Shown: positions 52,533 through 61,401 of the stretch, piece after piece
Position numbering within the stretch: the first letter of the stretch is position 1
Layout: every line of letters begins with the position of its first letter
From: Paractinoplanes polyasparticus
GTDB taxonomy: Bacteria; Actinomycetota; Actinomycetes; Mycobacteriales; Micromonosporaceae
NCBI RefSeq assembly: GCF_019710575.1
Contig: NZ_JAHWFK010000059.1
Location: 49,985 to 113,984 of the forward strand
Direction of reading: 5' to 3'
DNA: 64,000 nt
Notes under the pieces: model-generated
Databases searched by the model: none
What the model was told of the DNA's origin: nothing
The model's input: only the letters and a program-made list of their open reading frames with translations
Program-made: the position numbers and the translations under genes

Positions 52533-52556
52533 GCTGAGTTGAACTCTCAACTCAGC
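52533..52556. promoter_or_regulatory. 24-bp palindrome, likely MarR operator
   Basis: GCTGAGTTGA at 52533-52542 and its exact inverse at 52547-52556 flank a 4-bp centre (ACTC). It lies 35 bp upstream of the MoaF-like gene's ATG, in the expected promoter zone. Symmetric TTGA-rich sites are typical of MarR regulators, and a MarR gene is in the same local cluster. Confidence 0.65.
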
Positions 52557-52735
52557 GGAACTCTTCCGGCGCAGAGGGGGATGCGAATCACATCGCACGC
52601 GGTGGTCTCTCGCCGAACGTTGCCGCTGAAGGCGCCTTGCTGCGGGATGTCGGTTTGGTGGGCTCGCATGCTCGACGACGCCCGTGGCGTCTCCGGTCCA
52701 CCACGGCGCGGCCGACGAGCCGGTAGCGTGCCTTC

Positions 52736-54082
52736 ATGGAACATGTCCGGGCCGCGTTGTATCTCGACTTCGACAACGTGTTCAGCGGCCTCTACAAGAT
52801 CGATCCTGATGTGGCGATCCAGTTCGCGAACCAGCCCAAGATTTGGCTGGACCGCCTGGCAGCGACATTTTCGCCCGAAGCGCCGCGCCGCTGGCTCGTC
52901 CTGAGGTGCTACCTCAACCCGGCCGGTTCCGTCGCCCACACCGATCCGGCCAGCGACCAGACGCGTCTGTACTTCTCCAAGTTTCGGCCGGGGTTCGTCC
53001 GCGCCGGCTTCGAGGTGATCGACTGCCCTCGCTACAGCGGAACCAAGAACGCCGCTGACATTCGGATCGTCGTCGACGCCGTCGACGCGCTGTCCGCCGA
53101 TACCCGTTATGACGAATTCGTGATCGCTTCCGGCGACTCCGACATGACGCCACTCCTGCAACGACTACGACGGTCCGACCGCCGGACGATGATCGTTTCA
53201 CCGGCCGACGCCGCCGAGGCGTTCACCACGATCGCCGATCAGGTTCTGGACAGCCAGCGCGTGCTCGCGCTGGTCCAGGGTGAGTCTGTCGATATCGACG
53301 ATGAGCCCGATGACGTGAGCGCCGCCGAGCTCGAAGGAGACTTCGGTGTCGCGCTCGACCGTGATCTGGACGCTCGGCAGGATGCTGATTCCCGTCGTAG
53401 CGCGGCCTACGAGGCCTTCCAATCGATGGTTACGGACGAGTATCAACAGGCAGCAGAACCGGTCAACATGGCCTCGCTGGCTCATCGGATACGGGCCCAG
53501 CTCGGCTCAGTGGTGAGCGAAAGCAACTGGTTCGGCTTCGGCAGCTTCGCACGCGCGGTGGCGAGCCTGCACCTGGCGAACCTGAACATCTCGCAGCACT
53601 TGCTGTGGGACGCCGACCGGCATTCGCAGCCGGAGTCGGAGGGAGGCATGCCTCGGCGTACGGGGCTTCCCCCCGCCGTCGAGCGGGTCACCGACCAGCT
53701 CAACCTGCCGACATTGCCGCAACCATCGTGGCCGGCCGTCTATCGGGTGCTGTCCGACTACGCTCACACTCACGCCTTCAACCTGACGCACTGCACCAGT
53801 TGGGCCCGCGACCAGCTGCGCGAGCAAGGCTTCGGGGTCAGTCGGAGCGCTGTTGCCTTCGTCGTTCGCGGCTGTTCGTACGGCGGCGCTCCGCTGCATC
53901 GCAAGCCGGCGCCGACCGCAATCGAGATCGGCGAGGCATTCATCGACAACGTCATCAGCCGGGCCGAGGCCGAGTTCGTTCTCTCCGACGACGAGAAGAC
54001 AACCATCCGAGGGTGGCTGGACGTCGAACGTGAGGACTGGCCGAGCGCAGACAGCACAACCCTCGGTAGTTCGATGACATAG
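52736..54082 (+). CDS. NYN-domain ribonuclease-like protein with LOTUS/OST-HTH domain
   Basis: A 448-residue protein. The NYN (PIN-like/LabA) domain is about 5-160: ALYLDFDNVFSGLY (Asp10, Asp12 metal site), YSGTKNAADIRIVVDAVDAL, and FVIASGDSDMTPLLQRLRR show the expected acidic residues. A LOTUS/OST-HTH domain follows at about 238-285 (PVNMASLAHRIRAQLGSVVSESNWFGFGSFARAVASLHLANLNIS). The rest (about 310-445) is helical, with another HTH-like stretch (WARDQLREQGFGVSRSAVAFVV). NYN domains cut RNA; LOTUS domains bind RNA structures. An RNA-decay or defence role is possible. It stands alone. Confidence 0.85.
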   Translation: MEHVRAALYLDFDNVFSGLYKIDPDVAIQFANQPKIWLDRLAATFSPEAPRRWLVLRCYLNPAGSVAHTDPASDQTRLYFSKFRPGFVRAGFEVIDCPRYSGTKNAADIRIVVDAVDALSADTRYDEFVIASGDSDMTPLLQRLRRSDRRTMIVSPADAAEAFTTIADQVLDSQRVLALVQGESVDIDDEPDDVSAAELEGDFGVALDRDLDARQDADSRRSAAYEAFQSMVTDEYQQAAEPVNMASLAHRIRAQLGSVVSESNWFGFGSFARAVASLHLANLNISQHLLWDADRHSQPESEGGMPRRTGLPPAVERVTDQLNLPTLPQPSWPAVYRVLSDYAHTHAFNLTHCTSWARDQLREQGFGVSRSAVAFVVRGCSYGGAPLHRKPAPTAIEIGEAFIDNVISRAEAEFVLSDDEKTTIRGWLDVEREDWPSADSTTLGSSMT

Positions 54083-54107
54083 GCCGGCCGAAACTGCCGG
54101 GAACCGG

Positions 54108-54746
54108 TCAGAACGCGGCCAGACGCGCGTCCGCATCGGGATCGGCGCGGTGTGCGGCCAGCAACGCCGCCGGCCAGGTCGCCGCGGGAGCACGCCGTTC
54201 GTCGCGCAGGGCCTGCTGGACGACCACACCGCTGAGCACACGTTCGATGTCGGCCCTCGGCAGCGCCGCTTCGGTGGAACTCCGCAACTGCGGCTCGACC
54301 AGCGGAGCACCGAAGTCGGTCAGCACGCCCAGCCGCACCAGGCGGGCCAGCGGGCTGATCCGCTCCGCGATGTGTGGTGTGGTGTGCAGGGCGATGGCTG
54401 CCCAGATCGGCGCGCAGGCTTCCGGCGCCCAGCCGTGGCGGGTGAGCAACTCCACGGCCAGATCGGCGCCCTGCACCTCGAAGCGCTCCCAGCCCCGGAC
54501 CAGCCCGGACGCGCCGAGGTCGTGCATGAGACAGCTGTGCAGCAGCGGCGCGTCATCGACGTCGATCCCCTCGGCATCACGCAGGACGGTCGCATAACGC
54601 AGCACCCGGATGCTGTGGTTGACCACGGCCGGCGCGCAAGCCCCGCGGACCAGCGCCAGCGCCGGCGTACCCGCGTCGACAACCGCGGTCATAGCGGTCA
54701 GCCACCGCGGTTCGCCGCTCGCCGCCGTACCACCGTCGTCAGTCAT
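54108..54746 (-). CDS. HD domain protein (possible phosphohydrolase)
   Basis: A 212-residue soluble protein. The HD pattern is partly visible: NHSIRVLRYATVL (about 44-56), LLHSCLMHDLGASGL with the HD pair, then IALHTTPHIAERISPLARLVRLGVLTDF. This matches the HD-type cyanamide hydratase/phosphohydrolase families. The metal-binding H, HD and later H/D residues seem present. AAGGAG is 8 nt before ATG 54746. It converges on the NYN gene and precedes a SnoaL-like gene. Its substrate is unknown. Confidence 0.8.
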   Translation of the reverse strand: MTDDGGTAASGEPRWLTAMTAVVDAGTPALALVRGACAPAVVNHSIRVLRYATVLRDAEGIDVDDAPLLHSCLMHDLGASGLVRGWERFEVQGADLAVELLTRHGWAPEACAPIWAAIALHTTPHIAERISPLARLVRLGVLTDFGAPLVEPQLRSSTEAALPRADIERVLSGVVVQQALRDERRAPAATWPAALLAAHRADPDADARLAAF

Positions 54747-54775
54747 ATCCTCACTCCTTGTCCCCGGCCGGTGCG

Positions 54776-55108
54776 TCAAGGCGCGATCTGCAGACTGCTG
54801 ATGAGCTGGTCCCGCACAGTGAAGCGGAACATGAGGCCGACGGGTTCGCCCGACACCGTGCTGGCGACGTTGGTGGCCACGACATACGAGCCGTCCTCGG
54901 CCTGCTGCCAATCGAGAACCTCGACGATGAACTCGTACGCCTTCCCCGCCTTTCGCCGCCAGGCGACGATCTGTTCGCGGCCGTGGTACGTTCGGCCGTC
55001 GTCGGTGAGGGTTGCGTCGTCGCCGAAGCACGTGGCCAGGTCGTCGAGGTCGCATCGTTCGACCGAACTGAAATAACGGCTGAGGATCTCGGGATATGCG
55101 CCTGTCAT
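54776..55108 (-). CDS. SnoaL-like NTF2-fold protein
   Basis: A 110-residue NTF2-like protein. SRYFSSVERCDLDDLATCFGDDATLTDDGRTYHGREQIVAWRRKAGKAYEFIVEV, then VVATNVASTVSGEPVGLMFRFTVRDQLISSLQIAP is a typical SnoaL-like barrel. GGAGG is 6 nt before the ATG at 55108. It lies 29 bp upstream of the HD gene on the same strand, probably in the same transcript. No specific function can be read. Confidence 0.8.
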   Translation of the reverse strand: MTGAYPEILSRYFSSVERCDLDDLATCFGDDATLTDDGRTYHGREQIVAWRRKAGKAYEFIVEVLDWQQAEDGSYVVATNVASTVSGEPVGLMFRFTVRDQLISSLQIAP

Positions 55109-55175
55109 TGCCTGCCTCCTCATCGGCGGTACGACTTGCGACTCCCCGGTGCCCGAAGAGTCACGGTGCTTCCCG

Positions 55176-56180
55176 ATGATTGTCGATCGTGCGATCTACC
55201 GGAACGGGCTGCGTACGGCCGAGGAACTCGGGCCGGCGGGCCTGGGTGAAGCACGCGAGACCGGCGCCGCTTGGGCCTGGGTCGCGCTCGACCGGCCGAC
55301 CGAGCAGGAGTTCGCCACCGTGGCCGACCAGTTCGGCCTGTACCGGGCCGCGGTGGAGCACACTCTTCAATTGCACCAGCGGCCCCGGCTGGAACGTTAT
55401 GGCACCACCCTGTTCTGCGTCCTGCGCACGGCCCACTACGTCGACGAGTCCGAAACGGTGGAGTTCGGCGAGGTGCACGTGTTCATGAGCTCCGGCTTCG
55501 TCGTGACCGTCCGCCACGGCGTGACGCCCGACATGGCTGCGGTGCGCCAGGCCCTCGAATCCAGGCCGGAAAGGTTGCGGCGTGGGCCAGTGGCGGTCCT
55601 GCGCGCCGTCCTGGATCAGGTCATGGACGACTACGCGCCGGTCGTCGCCGGGGTGGAGGCCGACATCGACGAGATCGAGGACGAGGTCTTCAACGGCAGC
55701 GCCGGTGCGCCCCGGCGGGTGTACCGGCTCTCCCGGGCCGTGATCGCATTCCACCGCGCGACCAAACCGCTGCCACTGATGATCGCCCGCCTGATCGACG
55801 AGTCCTGGTTCGATGAGGACGAACGGCAATATCTGAGGGACGTGCAAGACCAGTCTTCCCACCTGGTCGAACAGGCGGACGCTTTCCGGCAGCTCCTGCA
55901 GAACATCCTCAGTGTCAATCTCACGCTGGAGACGAAAAGTCTGGCCGAGATGTCCAACGCTCTTACCGAGATGTCGAACGATCAGAACGAGGTCGTGAAG
56001 AAGATCTCTGCGTGGGCGGCCATCCTGTTCGCTCCGACTTTCATCGGCACGATCTACGGCATGAACTTCCGTACCATGCCGGAACTGACGTGGGAACTGG
56101 GTTATCCGTTCGCCCTCGCTCTGATGGCGCTGGTCGGGATCTGCCTGTACGTCGTGTTCAGAAAGCAGAACTGGATCTGA
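55176..56180 (+). CDS. corA: CorA-type magnesium/cobalt transporter
   Basis: A 334-residue CorA family divalent-cation channel. A ~270-residue cytoplasmic funnel (EFATVADQFGLYRAAVEHTLQ, VADIDEIEDEVF) leads to two C-terminal membrane helices: KKISAWAAILFAPTFIGTIYGMNF, with the GMN signature after helix 1, and YPFALALMALVGICLYVVF. It imports Mg2+ or similar ions. MIVDRAIYRNGLR matches the family N-terminus, so the ATG at 55176 is preferred to the GTG at 55149. A ~270-bp gap follows. Confidence 0.93.
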   Translation: MIVDRAIYRNGLRTAEELGPAGLGEARETGAAWAWVALDRPTEQEFATVADQFGLYRAAVEHTLQLHQRPRLERYGTTLFCVLRTAHYVDESETVEFGEVHVFMSSGFVVTVRHGVTPDMAAVRQALESRPERLRRGPVAVLRAVLDQVMDDYAPVVAGVEADIDEIEDEVFNGSAGAPRRVYRLSRAVIAFHRATKPLPLMIARLIDESWFDEDERQYLRDVQDQSSHLVEQADAFRQLLQNILSVNLTLETKSLAEMSNALTEMSNDQNEVVKKISAWAAILFAPTFIGTIYGMNFRTMPELTWELGYPFALALMALVGICLYVVFRKQNWI

Positions 56181-56458
56181 GGCCGAGACCGGCGTGCCCA
56201 GAGCCGTCCTGACGAGACGCGGTCGCACACCGAGGCTTTCGGCGCCGCGGGCGGGCCTCGGCGGCACAGGTCTCATCAGGTGTCTCCTCGAGCAGTAGTG
56301 GATCACAGTTATCTGGGGACATTTCCGATCTGGTGGTCGCAGTCCTTTCTTGCTTCCGTTGAAACCCGGCATTCACACCAGGGATTTGCCCGGGTGCGAA
56401 CCCGCGCGGGTCACGTGAGCCTGGGGCGAAGACGCCTTCGCTACGCAGAGAGGAAGTC

Positions 56459-57703
56459 ATGACATCCGTCGACAGCGGCACCAAGACCCTTCTCCGGCCC
56501 TTCACCGTCGAGGTTCCCGATTCCAAGCTGGCCGATCTTCGCCGACGGGTCAAGAGCACCCAGTGGCCCGAGAGGGAAACGGTCACAGATCACTCGCAAG
56601 GCGTGCCGCTCGCTTTGATGCGGGAACTGGCGCGCTACTGGGCCGACGAGTACGACTGGCGCCGATGTGAGGCGGCCTTGAACGCCTTACCGCAATTCCT
56701 CACCGAGATCGACGGCCTGGACATCCACTTCATCCATGCGCGGTCGAGTCATGAGGGCGCACTGCCGCTCCTGGTCAACCACGGCTGGCCGGGCTCGATC
56801 GTCGAACAATTGAAGCTCATCGACCGGCTGACCGATCCGACTGCCTACGGTGGGGACGCCGCCGACGCGTTCCACGTGGTGGTTCCGTCGATGCCGGGAT
56901 ACGGATTCTCCGGCAAGCCGACTGCCACGGGCTGGGGCCCGGAGCGGATGGCGAGCGCTTGGGCCGAGCTGATGAGCCGGCTGGGCTACAACCGCTACGT
57001 CGCCCAGGGCGGCGACTGGGGTGCGTTCGTCGTCGATCAGATGGGCTTGCAGGCGCCGAAGGGACTGCTCGCCATCCACACGAACATGCCGGCCGTCGTT
57101 CCGGCCGACGTCAACGACGCGGCCCAGGCCGGTCAAACGCCGCCACCCGATCTCACCGCGGACGAACGTCGCGCTTACGATCAGCTCATCCGGACGTTCG
57201 GGCAGGTCGAATATGCGCGTTACATGGCTGCTCGTCCGCAGACGTTGTACGGAATCGCGGACTCACCGGTCGGCCTGGCCGCGTGGCTTCTCGACCACAA
57301 CGACGCCGACGACCAGCCCGCAGCCGCGGTCGTCGCCGCCCTGAACCGCGCCACCAGCGCCGACGGTGAACTGACGCGCGACGAGATTCTCGACAACATC
57401 ACCCTCTACTGGCTGACGAACACCGGGGTTTCCGCGTCCCGGCTCTACTGGGAGTACCGGGGCGGTTTCTTCAACGCCAAGGGCGTCACCATCCCGGTCG
57501 CCGTGACCGTTTTCCCCGGTGAGCAGTACGAGGCGCCGCGCAGCTGGACCGAGCGCGCCTATCCGAACCTCCTCCACTACAACCGCGTCGCCAAGGGTGG
57601 CCACTTCGCCGCGTGGGAGCAGCCACAGCTGCTGGCCGAGGAACTCCGGGCCGCGTTCCGGCCACTGCGTGAGCCGTCCGGTATTGACGTGTCGTCCCAT
57701 TGA
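56459..57703 (+). CDS. Epoxide hydrolase, EHN/juvenile hormone-type (414 aa)
   Basis: A 414-residue alpha/beta hydrolase. The N-terminal epoxide-hydrolase domain (LLRPFTVEVPDSKLADLRRRVKSTQWPE) is followed by the catalytic core: oxyanion/HGWPGS (His108), nucleophile Asp186 in AQGGDWGAF, and the C-terminal His in AKGGHFAAWEQP. It opens epoxides to diols. The ATG follows AGAGAGGAAG. It is paralogous to the enzyme at 61394, and the two bracket the ankyrin genes. The natural epoxide is unknown. Confidence 0.92.
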   Translation: MTSVDSGTKTLLRPFTVEVPDSKLADLRRRVKSTQWPERETVTDHSQGVPLALMRELARYWADEYDWRRCEAALNALPQFLTEIDGLDIHFIHARSSHEGALPLLVNHGWPGSIVEQLKLIDRLTDPTAYGGDAADAFHVVVPSMPGYGFSGKPTATGWGPERMASAWAELMSRLGYNRYVAQGGDWGAFVVDQMGLQAPKGLLAIHTNMPAVVPADVNDAAQAGQTPPPDLTADERRAYDQLIRTFGQVEYARYMAARPQTLYGIADSPVGLAAWLLDHNDADDQPAAAVVAALNRATSADGELTRDEILDNITLYWLTNTGVSASRLYWEYRGGFFNAKGVTIPVAVTVFPGEQYEAPRSWTERAYPNLLHYNRVAKGGHFAAWEQPQLLAEELRAAFRPLREPSGIDVSSH

Positions 57704-57781
57704 CCGATGACGGACGGCCAGGCACCTGAACAAGCCGGATAAGCGTCCGGTTCCCGTAACTGGGTCCCCTACGATGCGCGG

Positions 57782-58996
57782 GTGACTGATGATCCAGCCC
57801 GGACGCTGTCCGGCGATGAGAGGCGGGCCGCCGCTGAGGCAGGTGTGGCGGTCTTCGCGGGCCGGCTCATCCTGGACGCGCAACCGCCCGTCACCGACGC
57901 GGTTCTGGCTGCGGTTGCCGAACACTGCGCCGGACCGCTGCCCCCGCCGCTGATCGACCTGTGGCGTACGTCCTTCGGGGGCAGTCTCCACTACGACTTG
58001 CGGGCTGGCATCGGCGGCAACGAGGTCGCGGTGTCGTTGCGAGAGTTGTTCCACCCTGACAGCGATGGCTACCAGGACCTGTGGGGCTGGATCGAGCACG
58101 AGCGTGAGCTGATCGACGGTGCTCGGCTGTCCCATCTTCCGATCGGCGGCTTCGAGTATCTTGACCGCGTCTACGTGGGCACCGCTGACGGGCCCGGCTA
58201 CGGATTGGTGGCGTGCTGGCAGCAGGGGCTGCCGACCGGGTGGGAACTGAGCGAGGGCGACCGGGCCGCGCCGATCGCCGCCGACCTGTACGCGCTGTTC
58301 GCCCAGCTGGTCCTGGAAGATGACCCGTGGGAGACCGACAAGGCCGGTACGGAACTGCGCGAGGCAGTCGAGGGGCTGAGCCGGATCAGTGACCCGCGGG
58401 CGCGGACGGCCGCGGACAAGCTCCGCAGGCTCGTGCGAGAGGCGGTGCTCGATTGGCGGGGTGCGTTGCGGGCCGGCACCATCGCCGGGCAGCGCCGGCT
58501 GCGACGCCTCGCCTTGGAGCGGGCTGCCGCCGGCGACGACCTCGCCCTGGTGCAGGAGCTTGTGGCCCACGGATGCGATCCGGCGGAGTCCGTTCGCGGC
58601 GGTCTGACACCGATCGACATCGCTCTGGGCAGGCGGGGATTCACCGTGGCGGCGTGGCTGCTGGAGCGGCAGGTGCCCGTCGGCAACACCTTGCGGGTCG
58701 GGGCGCATGCCGTCGACCTCGGGTTGGCCGAGGAGCTGCTCCGCCGCGGCGCGTCGGTCGACGCGTCGGCGGTGGCGGCAGCCATGAGCAATCAAGACGT
58801 GGCGGTGGTGGATCTGCTGGCGCGTGCCCTGCCTCCGGGGAGCGACCGGCCGCAATGGCTCATCCGCAGGCTGCGCCAGAGAGCGGCTCAGGCGGCGCCG
58901 GCGGGCGAACGACCGGGGGACGACGCCGAGCCGGAGCGGCACCGGTCAGCGGTGCTCAACCGGCTCGCCGAGGCGCTGACGAGCCGGCTCGAGTAG
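57782..58996 (+). CDS. SMI1/KNR4 (SUKH)-like protein with ankyrin-type repeats
   Basis: A 404-residue cytosolic protein. The N-terminal ~180 residues match the SUKH pattern (LPPPLIDLWRTSFGGSLHYDLRAGIGG, then LSHLPIGGFEYLDRVYVGTADGPGYGLVACWQQGLPTGWELSEG). The C-terminal ~160 residues have ankyrin-like repeats (GDDLALVQELVAHGCDPAESVRGGLTPIDIALGRRGFTVAAWLLERQ). SUKH proteins often act as immunity proteins against toxins; ankyrin repeats add protein binding. A GTG start is supported by context; no toxin gene is next to it. Confidence 0.75.
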   Translation: MTDDPARTLSGDERRAAAEAGVAVFAGRLILDAQPPVTDAVLAAVAEHCAGPLPPPLIDLWRTSFGGSLHYDLRAGIGGNEVAVSLRELFHPDSDGYQDLWGWIEHERELIDGARLSHLPIGGFEYLDRVYVGTADGPGYGLVACWQQGLPTGWELSEGDRAAPIAADLYALFAQLVLEDDPWETDKAGTELREAVEGLSRISDPRARTAADKLRRLVREAVLDWRGALRAGTIAGQRRLRRLALERAAAGDDLALVQELVAHGCDPAESVRGGLTPIDIALGRRGFTVAAWLLERQVPVGNTLRVGAHAVDLGLAEELLRRGASVDASAVAAAMSNQDVAVVDLLARALPPGSDRPQWLIRRLRQRAAQAAPAGERPGDDAEPERHRSAVLNRLAEALTSRLE

Positions 58997-59084
58997 CCGA
59001 TCTCGGACAGCGGGGCTCCGGCTAGTTCGGCAGGTCGCCTCGGCCGAACGGGCTCAGCGGTGCGAGCCTTGCGGGAGCGCGGAG

Positions 59085-59110
59085 TGATCACCGGGTTAAC
59101 CCGGTGATCA
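59085..59110. repeat. Perfect 26-bp palindrome
   Basis: TGATCACCGGGTT at 59085-59097 is followed by its exact inverse to 59110 with no spacer. It lies between the convergent ends of the SUKH-ankyrin gene (58996) and the quinone-oxidoreductase gene (59206). It can form a hairpin on either strand and may be a two-way terminator, or a protein-binding site. Confidence 0.7.
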
Positions 59111-59205
59111 ACCTCATGGCGCTCAACCGCTAGGTGCAGGCGACGCTGCAAGTTCAGGTGCGGCCGCTGAGCCGCCGTGGCGCAGCGGCGGACACCCAGG
59201 GGGTT

Positions 59206-60132
59206 TCAGTCGAGTTCGGCGACGGCCTTGCCGTGCAGGGTGCCGTCGCGCAGAGCGGTGATGGCTTCTTCCACGTGTTGCCACGACTTGCGCCAGGCGA
59301 TGGAGGGCTGGAGCACGCCGCCGGCCAGTTGCTCGCTGAGCCAGGTGAAGTCGGGTGGCAGGGCAGTGCCGTCGAACTGGTGGAAGCTGACGACGGCCCG
59401 GTTGTTGCGGTCGGGGGTGGCCATGAGCGCGCCGGGCGGAAAGCTCTCCTCCTCGGTGGCCAGGTGGCCCAGGGCGATCAGGACGCCGCACGTGTTCAAC
59501 CGGTCGAAGGCGCGGACGAGGAGAGGGCCACCGACGGTGTCGATGACGGTGTGGACGGTGTCCTGGTAGTCGGCCGGGTCGGCGACGACGACCTGGGCCC
59601 CTAGATCGCGCAGCTCCGCGCCGAATCGTTCCGGGGAGCGGGTCACGGCGATCGGCCGGGCGCCGGCCAGGTGCGCGAGCTGGATCGCGTATCGGCCGAC
59701 GCCACCGGTGGCGCCGGTGATCATGATGCGCCGGCCCAGGGCCGGACCGCTGCGGCGAAGGGCGCGGAGCGCGCTGTTGGCTGAGACGGGAACTGTGCTG
59801 ATGGCGCCCAGGTCGGCGTCCTTGGGCGCAGCGCCCAGCATGGCGGTGTTGACGGTGCGGTATTCCGCCCATCCTCCGCCGTGTCCGAAGGTGGTGACCG
59901 CAGTGCCGACGGCGGGCCCGGAGCCGTCACTCGCCTCCTCGACGACATGACCGGCGGCCTCCCAACCGGCGACGCTGCCGTCCTTCAGCCCGCGGGCCGT
60001 GGCCAGGTCGCCGGCGTTCAGCGCGAACGCCGCAACCTTGACCAGCACCTCGTCCGGGCGGGGCGCGGGTTGCGCCGCGGTCCCCAGCCTGAGCCCCGAC
60101 GGCTGCGCATGGTCGACGATCAAGGCACGCAT
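59206..60132 (-). CDS. Zinc-free alcohol dehydrogenase/quinone oxidoreductase family (MDR)
   Basis: A 308-residue medium-chain reductase. MRALIVDHAQPSGLRLGTAAQPAPRPDEVLVKVAAFALNAGDLATARG is the GroES-like N-terminal; IMITGATGGVGRYAIQLAHLAGARPIAV (about 150-177) is the NADPH-binding Rossmann motif. No structural zinc cysteines are visible, so a NADPH:quinone reductase-like reaction is likely. GGAGG lies before the ATG at 60132. It is inserted between two ankyrin genes on the opposite strand. The substrate is unknown. Confidence 0.88.
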   Translation of the reverse strand: MRALIVDHAQPSGLRLGTAAQPAPRPDEVLVKVAAFALNAGDLATARGLKDGSVAGWEAAGHVVEEASDGSGPAVGTAVTTFGHGGGWAEYRTVNTAMLGAAPKDADLGAISTVPVSANSALRALRRSGPALGRRIMITGATGGVGRYAIQLAHLAGARPIAVTRSPERFGAELRDLGAQVVVADPADYQDTVHTVIDTVGGPLLVRAFDRLNTCGVLIALGHLATEEESFPPGALMATPDRNNRAVVSFHQFDGTALPPDFTWLSEQLAGGVLQPSIAWRKSWQHVEEAITALRDGTLHGKAVAELD

Positions 60133-60360
60133 CAGGTCCTCCGAGCTCGGCGTCGGTGATTCAGCAGCGGCGGGGCGGCCCTGCTGAATCGGTGTCAACT
60201 CATGTCACACCGTGTTGCTGCAACAGGGTCAACTTGGTCAGGGCTGTCCGCAGTCGGCGAATCCCGCCGCGTCCGGTGCTTGACCATGTGCCTGGAACAG
60301 GGTGTCGCCTGGGAAGAGATCGCTGAAGGCCGAAACTGCGGACACGCGTACAGGAAGGGG

Positions 60361-61401
60361 ATGGACGTGACCCTGCAAGCCGCGATCCGGTCCGGCGACT
60401 CGGTGGCGATGAGCGAACTGCTCTCGGCGGGGGCCAGCCCCGATCATCGGGACCGCGACGGTCGTACGCCTCTGATGATTGCGTCGGGCCTCGGTCGGCT
60501 GAGACCGGTCGCCCTGTTGCTGGCGGCTGGAGCCGACGTTTTCACGGTCGAGCCGCACATGGGCGCCACCGCCTTGCACAAGGCGGCGCAGTCCGGGGAT
60601 GCCGGCGTCATCGGTCTGCTGCTCGACCACGGCGCCTTCGTCGATCAGCAGTCGCCCCGGCTCGGGCACACGCCCTTGATGGACGCGGTCCAGCACAAGC
60701 ATGAGGCTGCGGTCGAACTGCTGCTGGCGCGCGGCGCTCGGACGACGATCCGGAACCACTGGCAGGAGACGGCACTCGACCTGGCACTTCAGGACGGGGC
60801 ACACAGCATCGCCGGCCTTCTCCGAGCCAGAGACGTTGCGGACGCGGGCCGGCTCCGTGCGCTGCCGCTGCCGGCGGCGGTCAAGGCCGGCGACCTTGCC
60901 GAGGTGGAACGGCTCATCGCCGCGGGGGCGCTGCTCGACGAGCGAACGCCGGCGGTGGGCGGGCACGACGACGACTACACCGCGCTCGGATTGGCTGCTC
61001 GCGACGGCCGTACCGAAATCGTCCGCGTGCTGCGCGGCGCGGGTGCGGACCCGCGACAGCTCAACGGATTGATGGGAGCAACGCCGGGCCACGAAGCCGC
61101 ATTCGCCGGGCATGCCGAAGTCCTGCGGGTGCTGACGGCATCCGGTGGGACCGGTGCGCCGGCGCTCGACCTCGACGCGCAGGGCGCTTACAACGGCTTC
61201 ACAGCCCTGCACGATGCGGTCTGGCACGGGCACGGGGAAGCGGCTCGTGTCCTGGTCGACGCCGGCGCACGGCTGGATCTGCGGTCGCACACCGGTCACA
61301 CACCCCGGCAACTGGCGCTTCGCTACAGCTACGACGACATTGCCGCGTTCCTCGCCGACGCGGAACGACACGACTCCGGAACGGATTTCCCTCATGAGTA
61401 A
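60361..61401 (+). CDS. Ankyrin repeat protein
   Basis: A 346-residue protein of about eight ankyrin repeats with no other domain: AAIRSGDSVAMSELLSAGASPDHRDRDGRTPLMIASGLGR, then LHKAAQSGDAGVIGLLLDHGAFV, TPLMDAVQHKHEAAVELLLARGA, and onwards to FTALHDAVWHGHGEAARVLVDAGARLDLRS. Such arrays bind other proteins. It overlaps the following epoxide hydrolase by 8 bp, so they are co-translated, which is unusual for an ankyrin gene and suggests a linked role. The start is set at ATG 60361 next to AGGAAGG. Confidence 0.85.
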   Translation: MDVTLQAAIRSGDSVAMSELLSAGASPDHRDRDGRTPLMIASGLGRLRPVALLLAAGADVFTVEPHMGATALHKAAQSGDAGVIGLLLDHGAFVDQQSPRLGHTPLMDAVQHKHEAAVELLLARGARTTIRNHWQETALDLALQDGAHSIAGLLRARDVADAGRLRALPLPAAVKAGDLAEVERLIAAGALLDERTPAVGGHDDDYTALGLAARDGRTEIVRVLRGAGADPRQLNGLMGATPGHEAAFAGHAEVLRVLTASGGTGAPALDLDAQGAYNGFTALHDAVWHGHGEAARVLVDAGARLDLRSHTGHTPRQLALRYSYDDIAAFLADAERHDSGTDFPHE

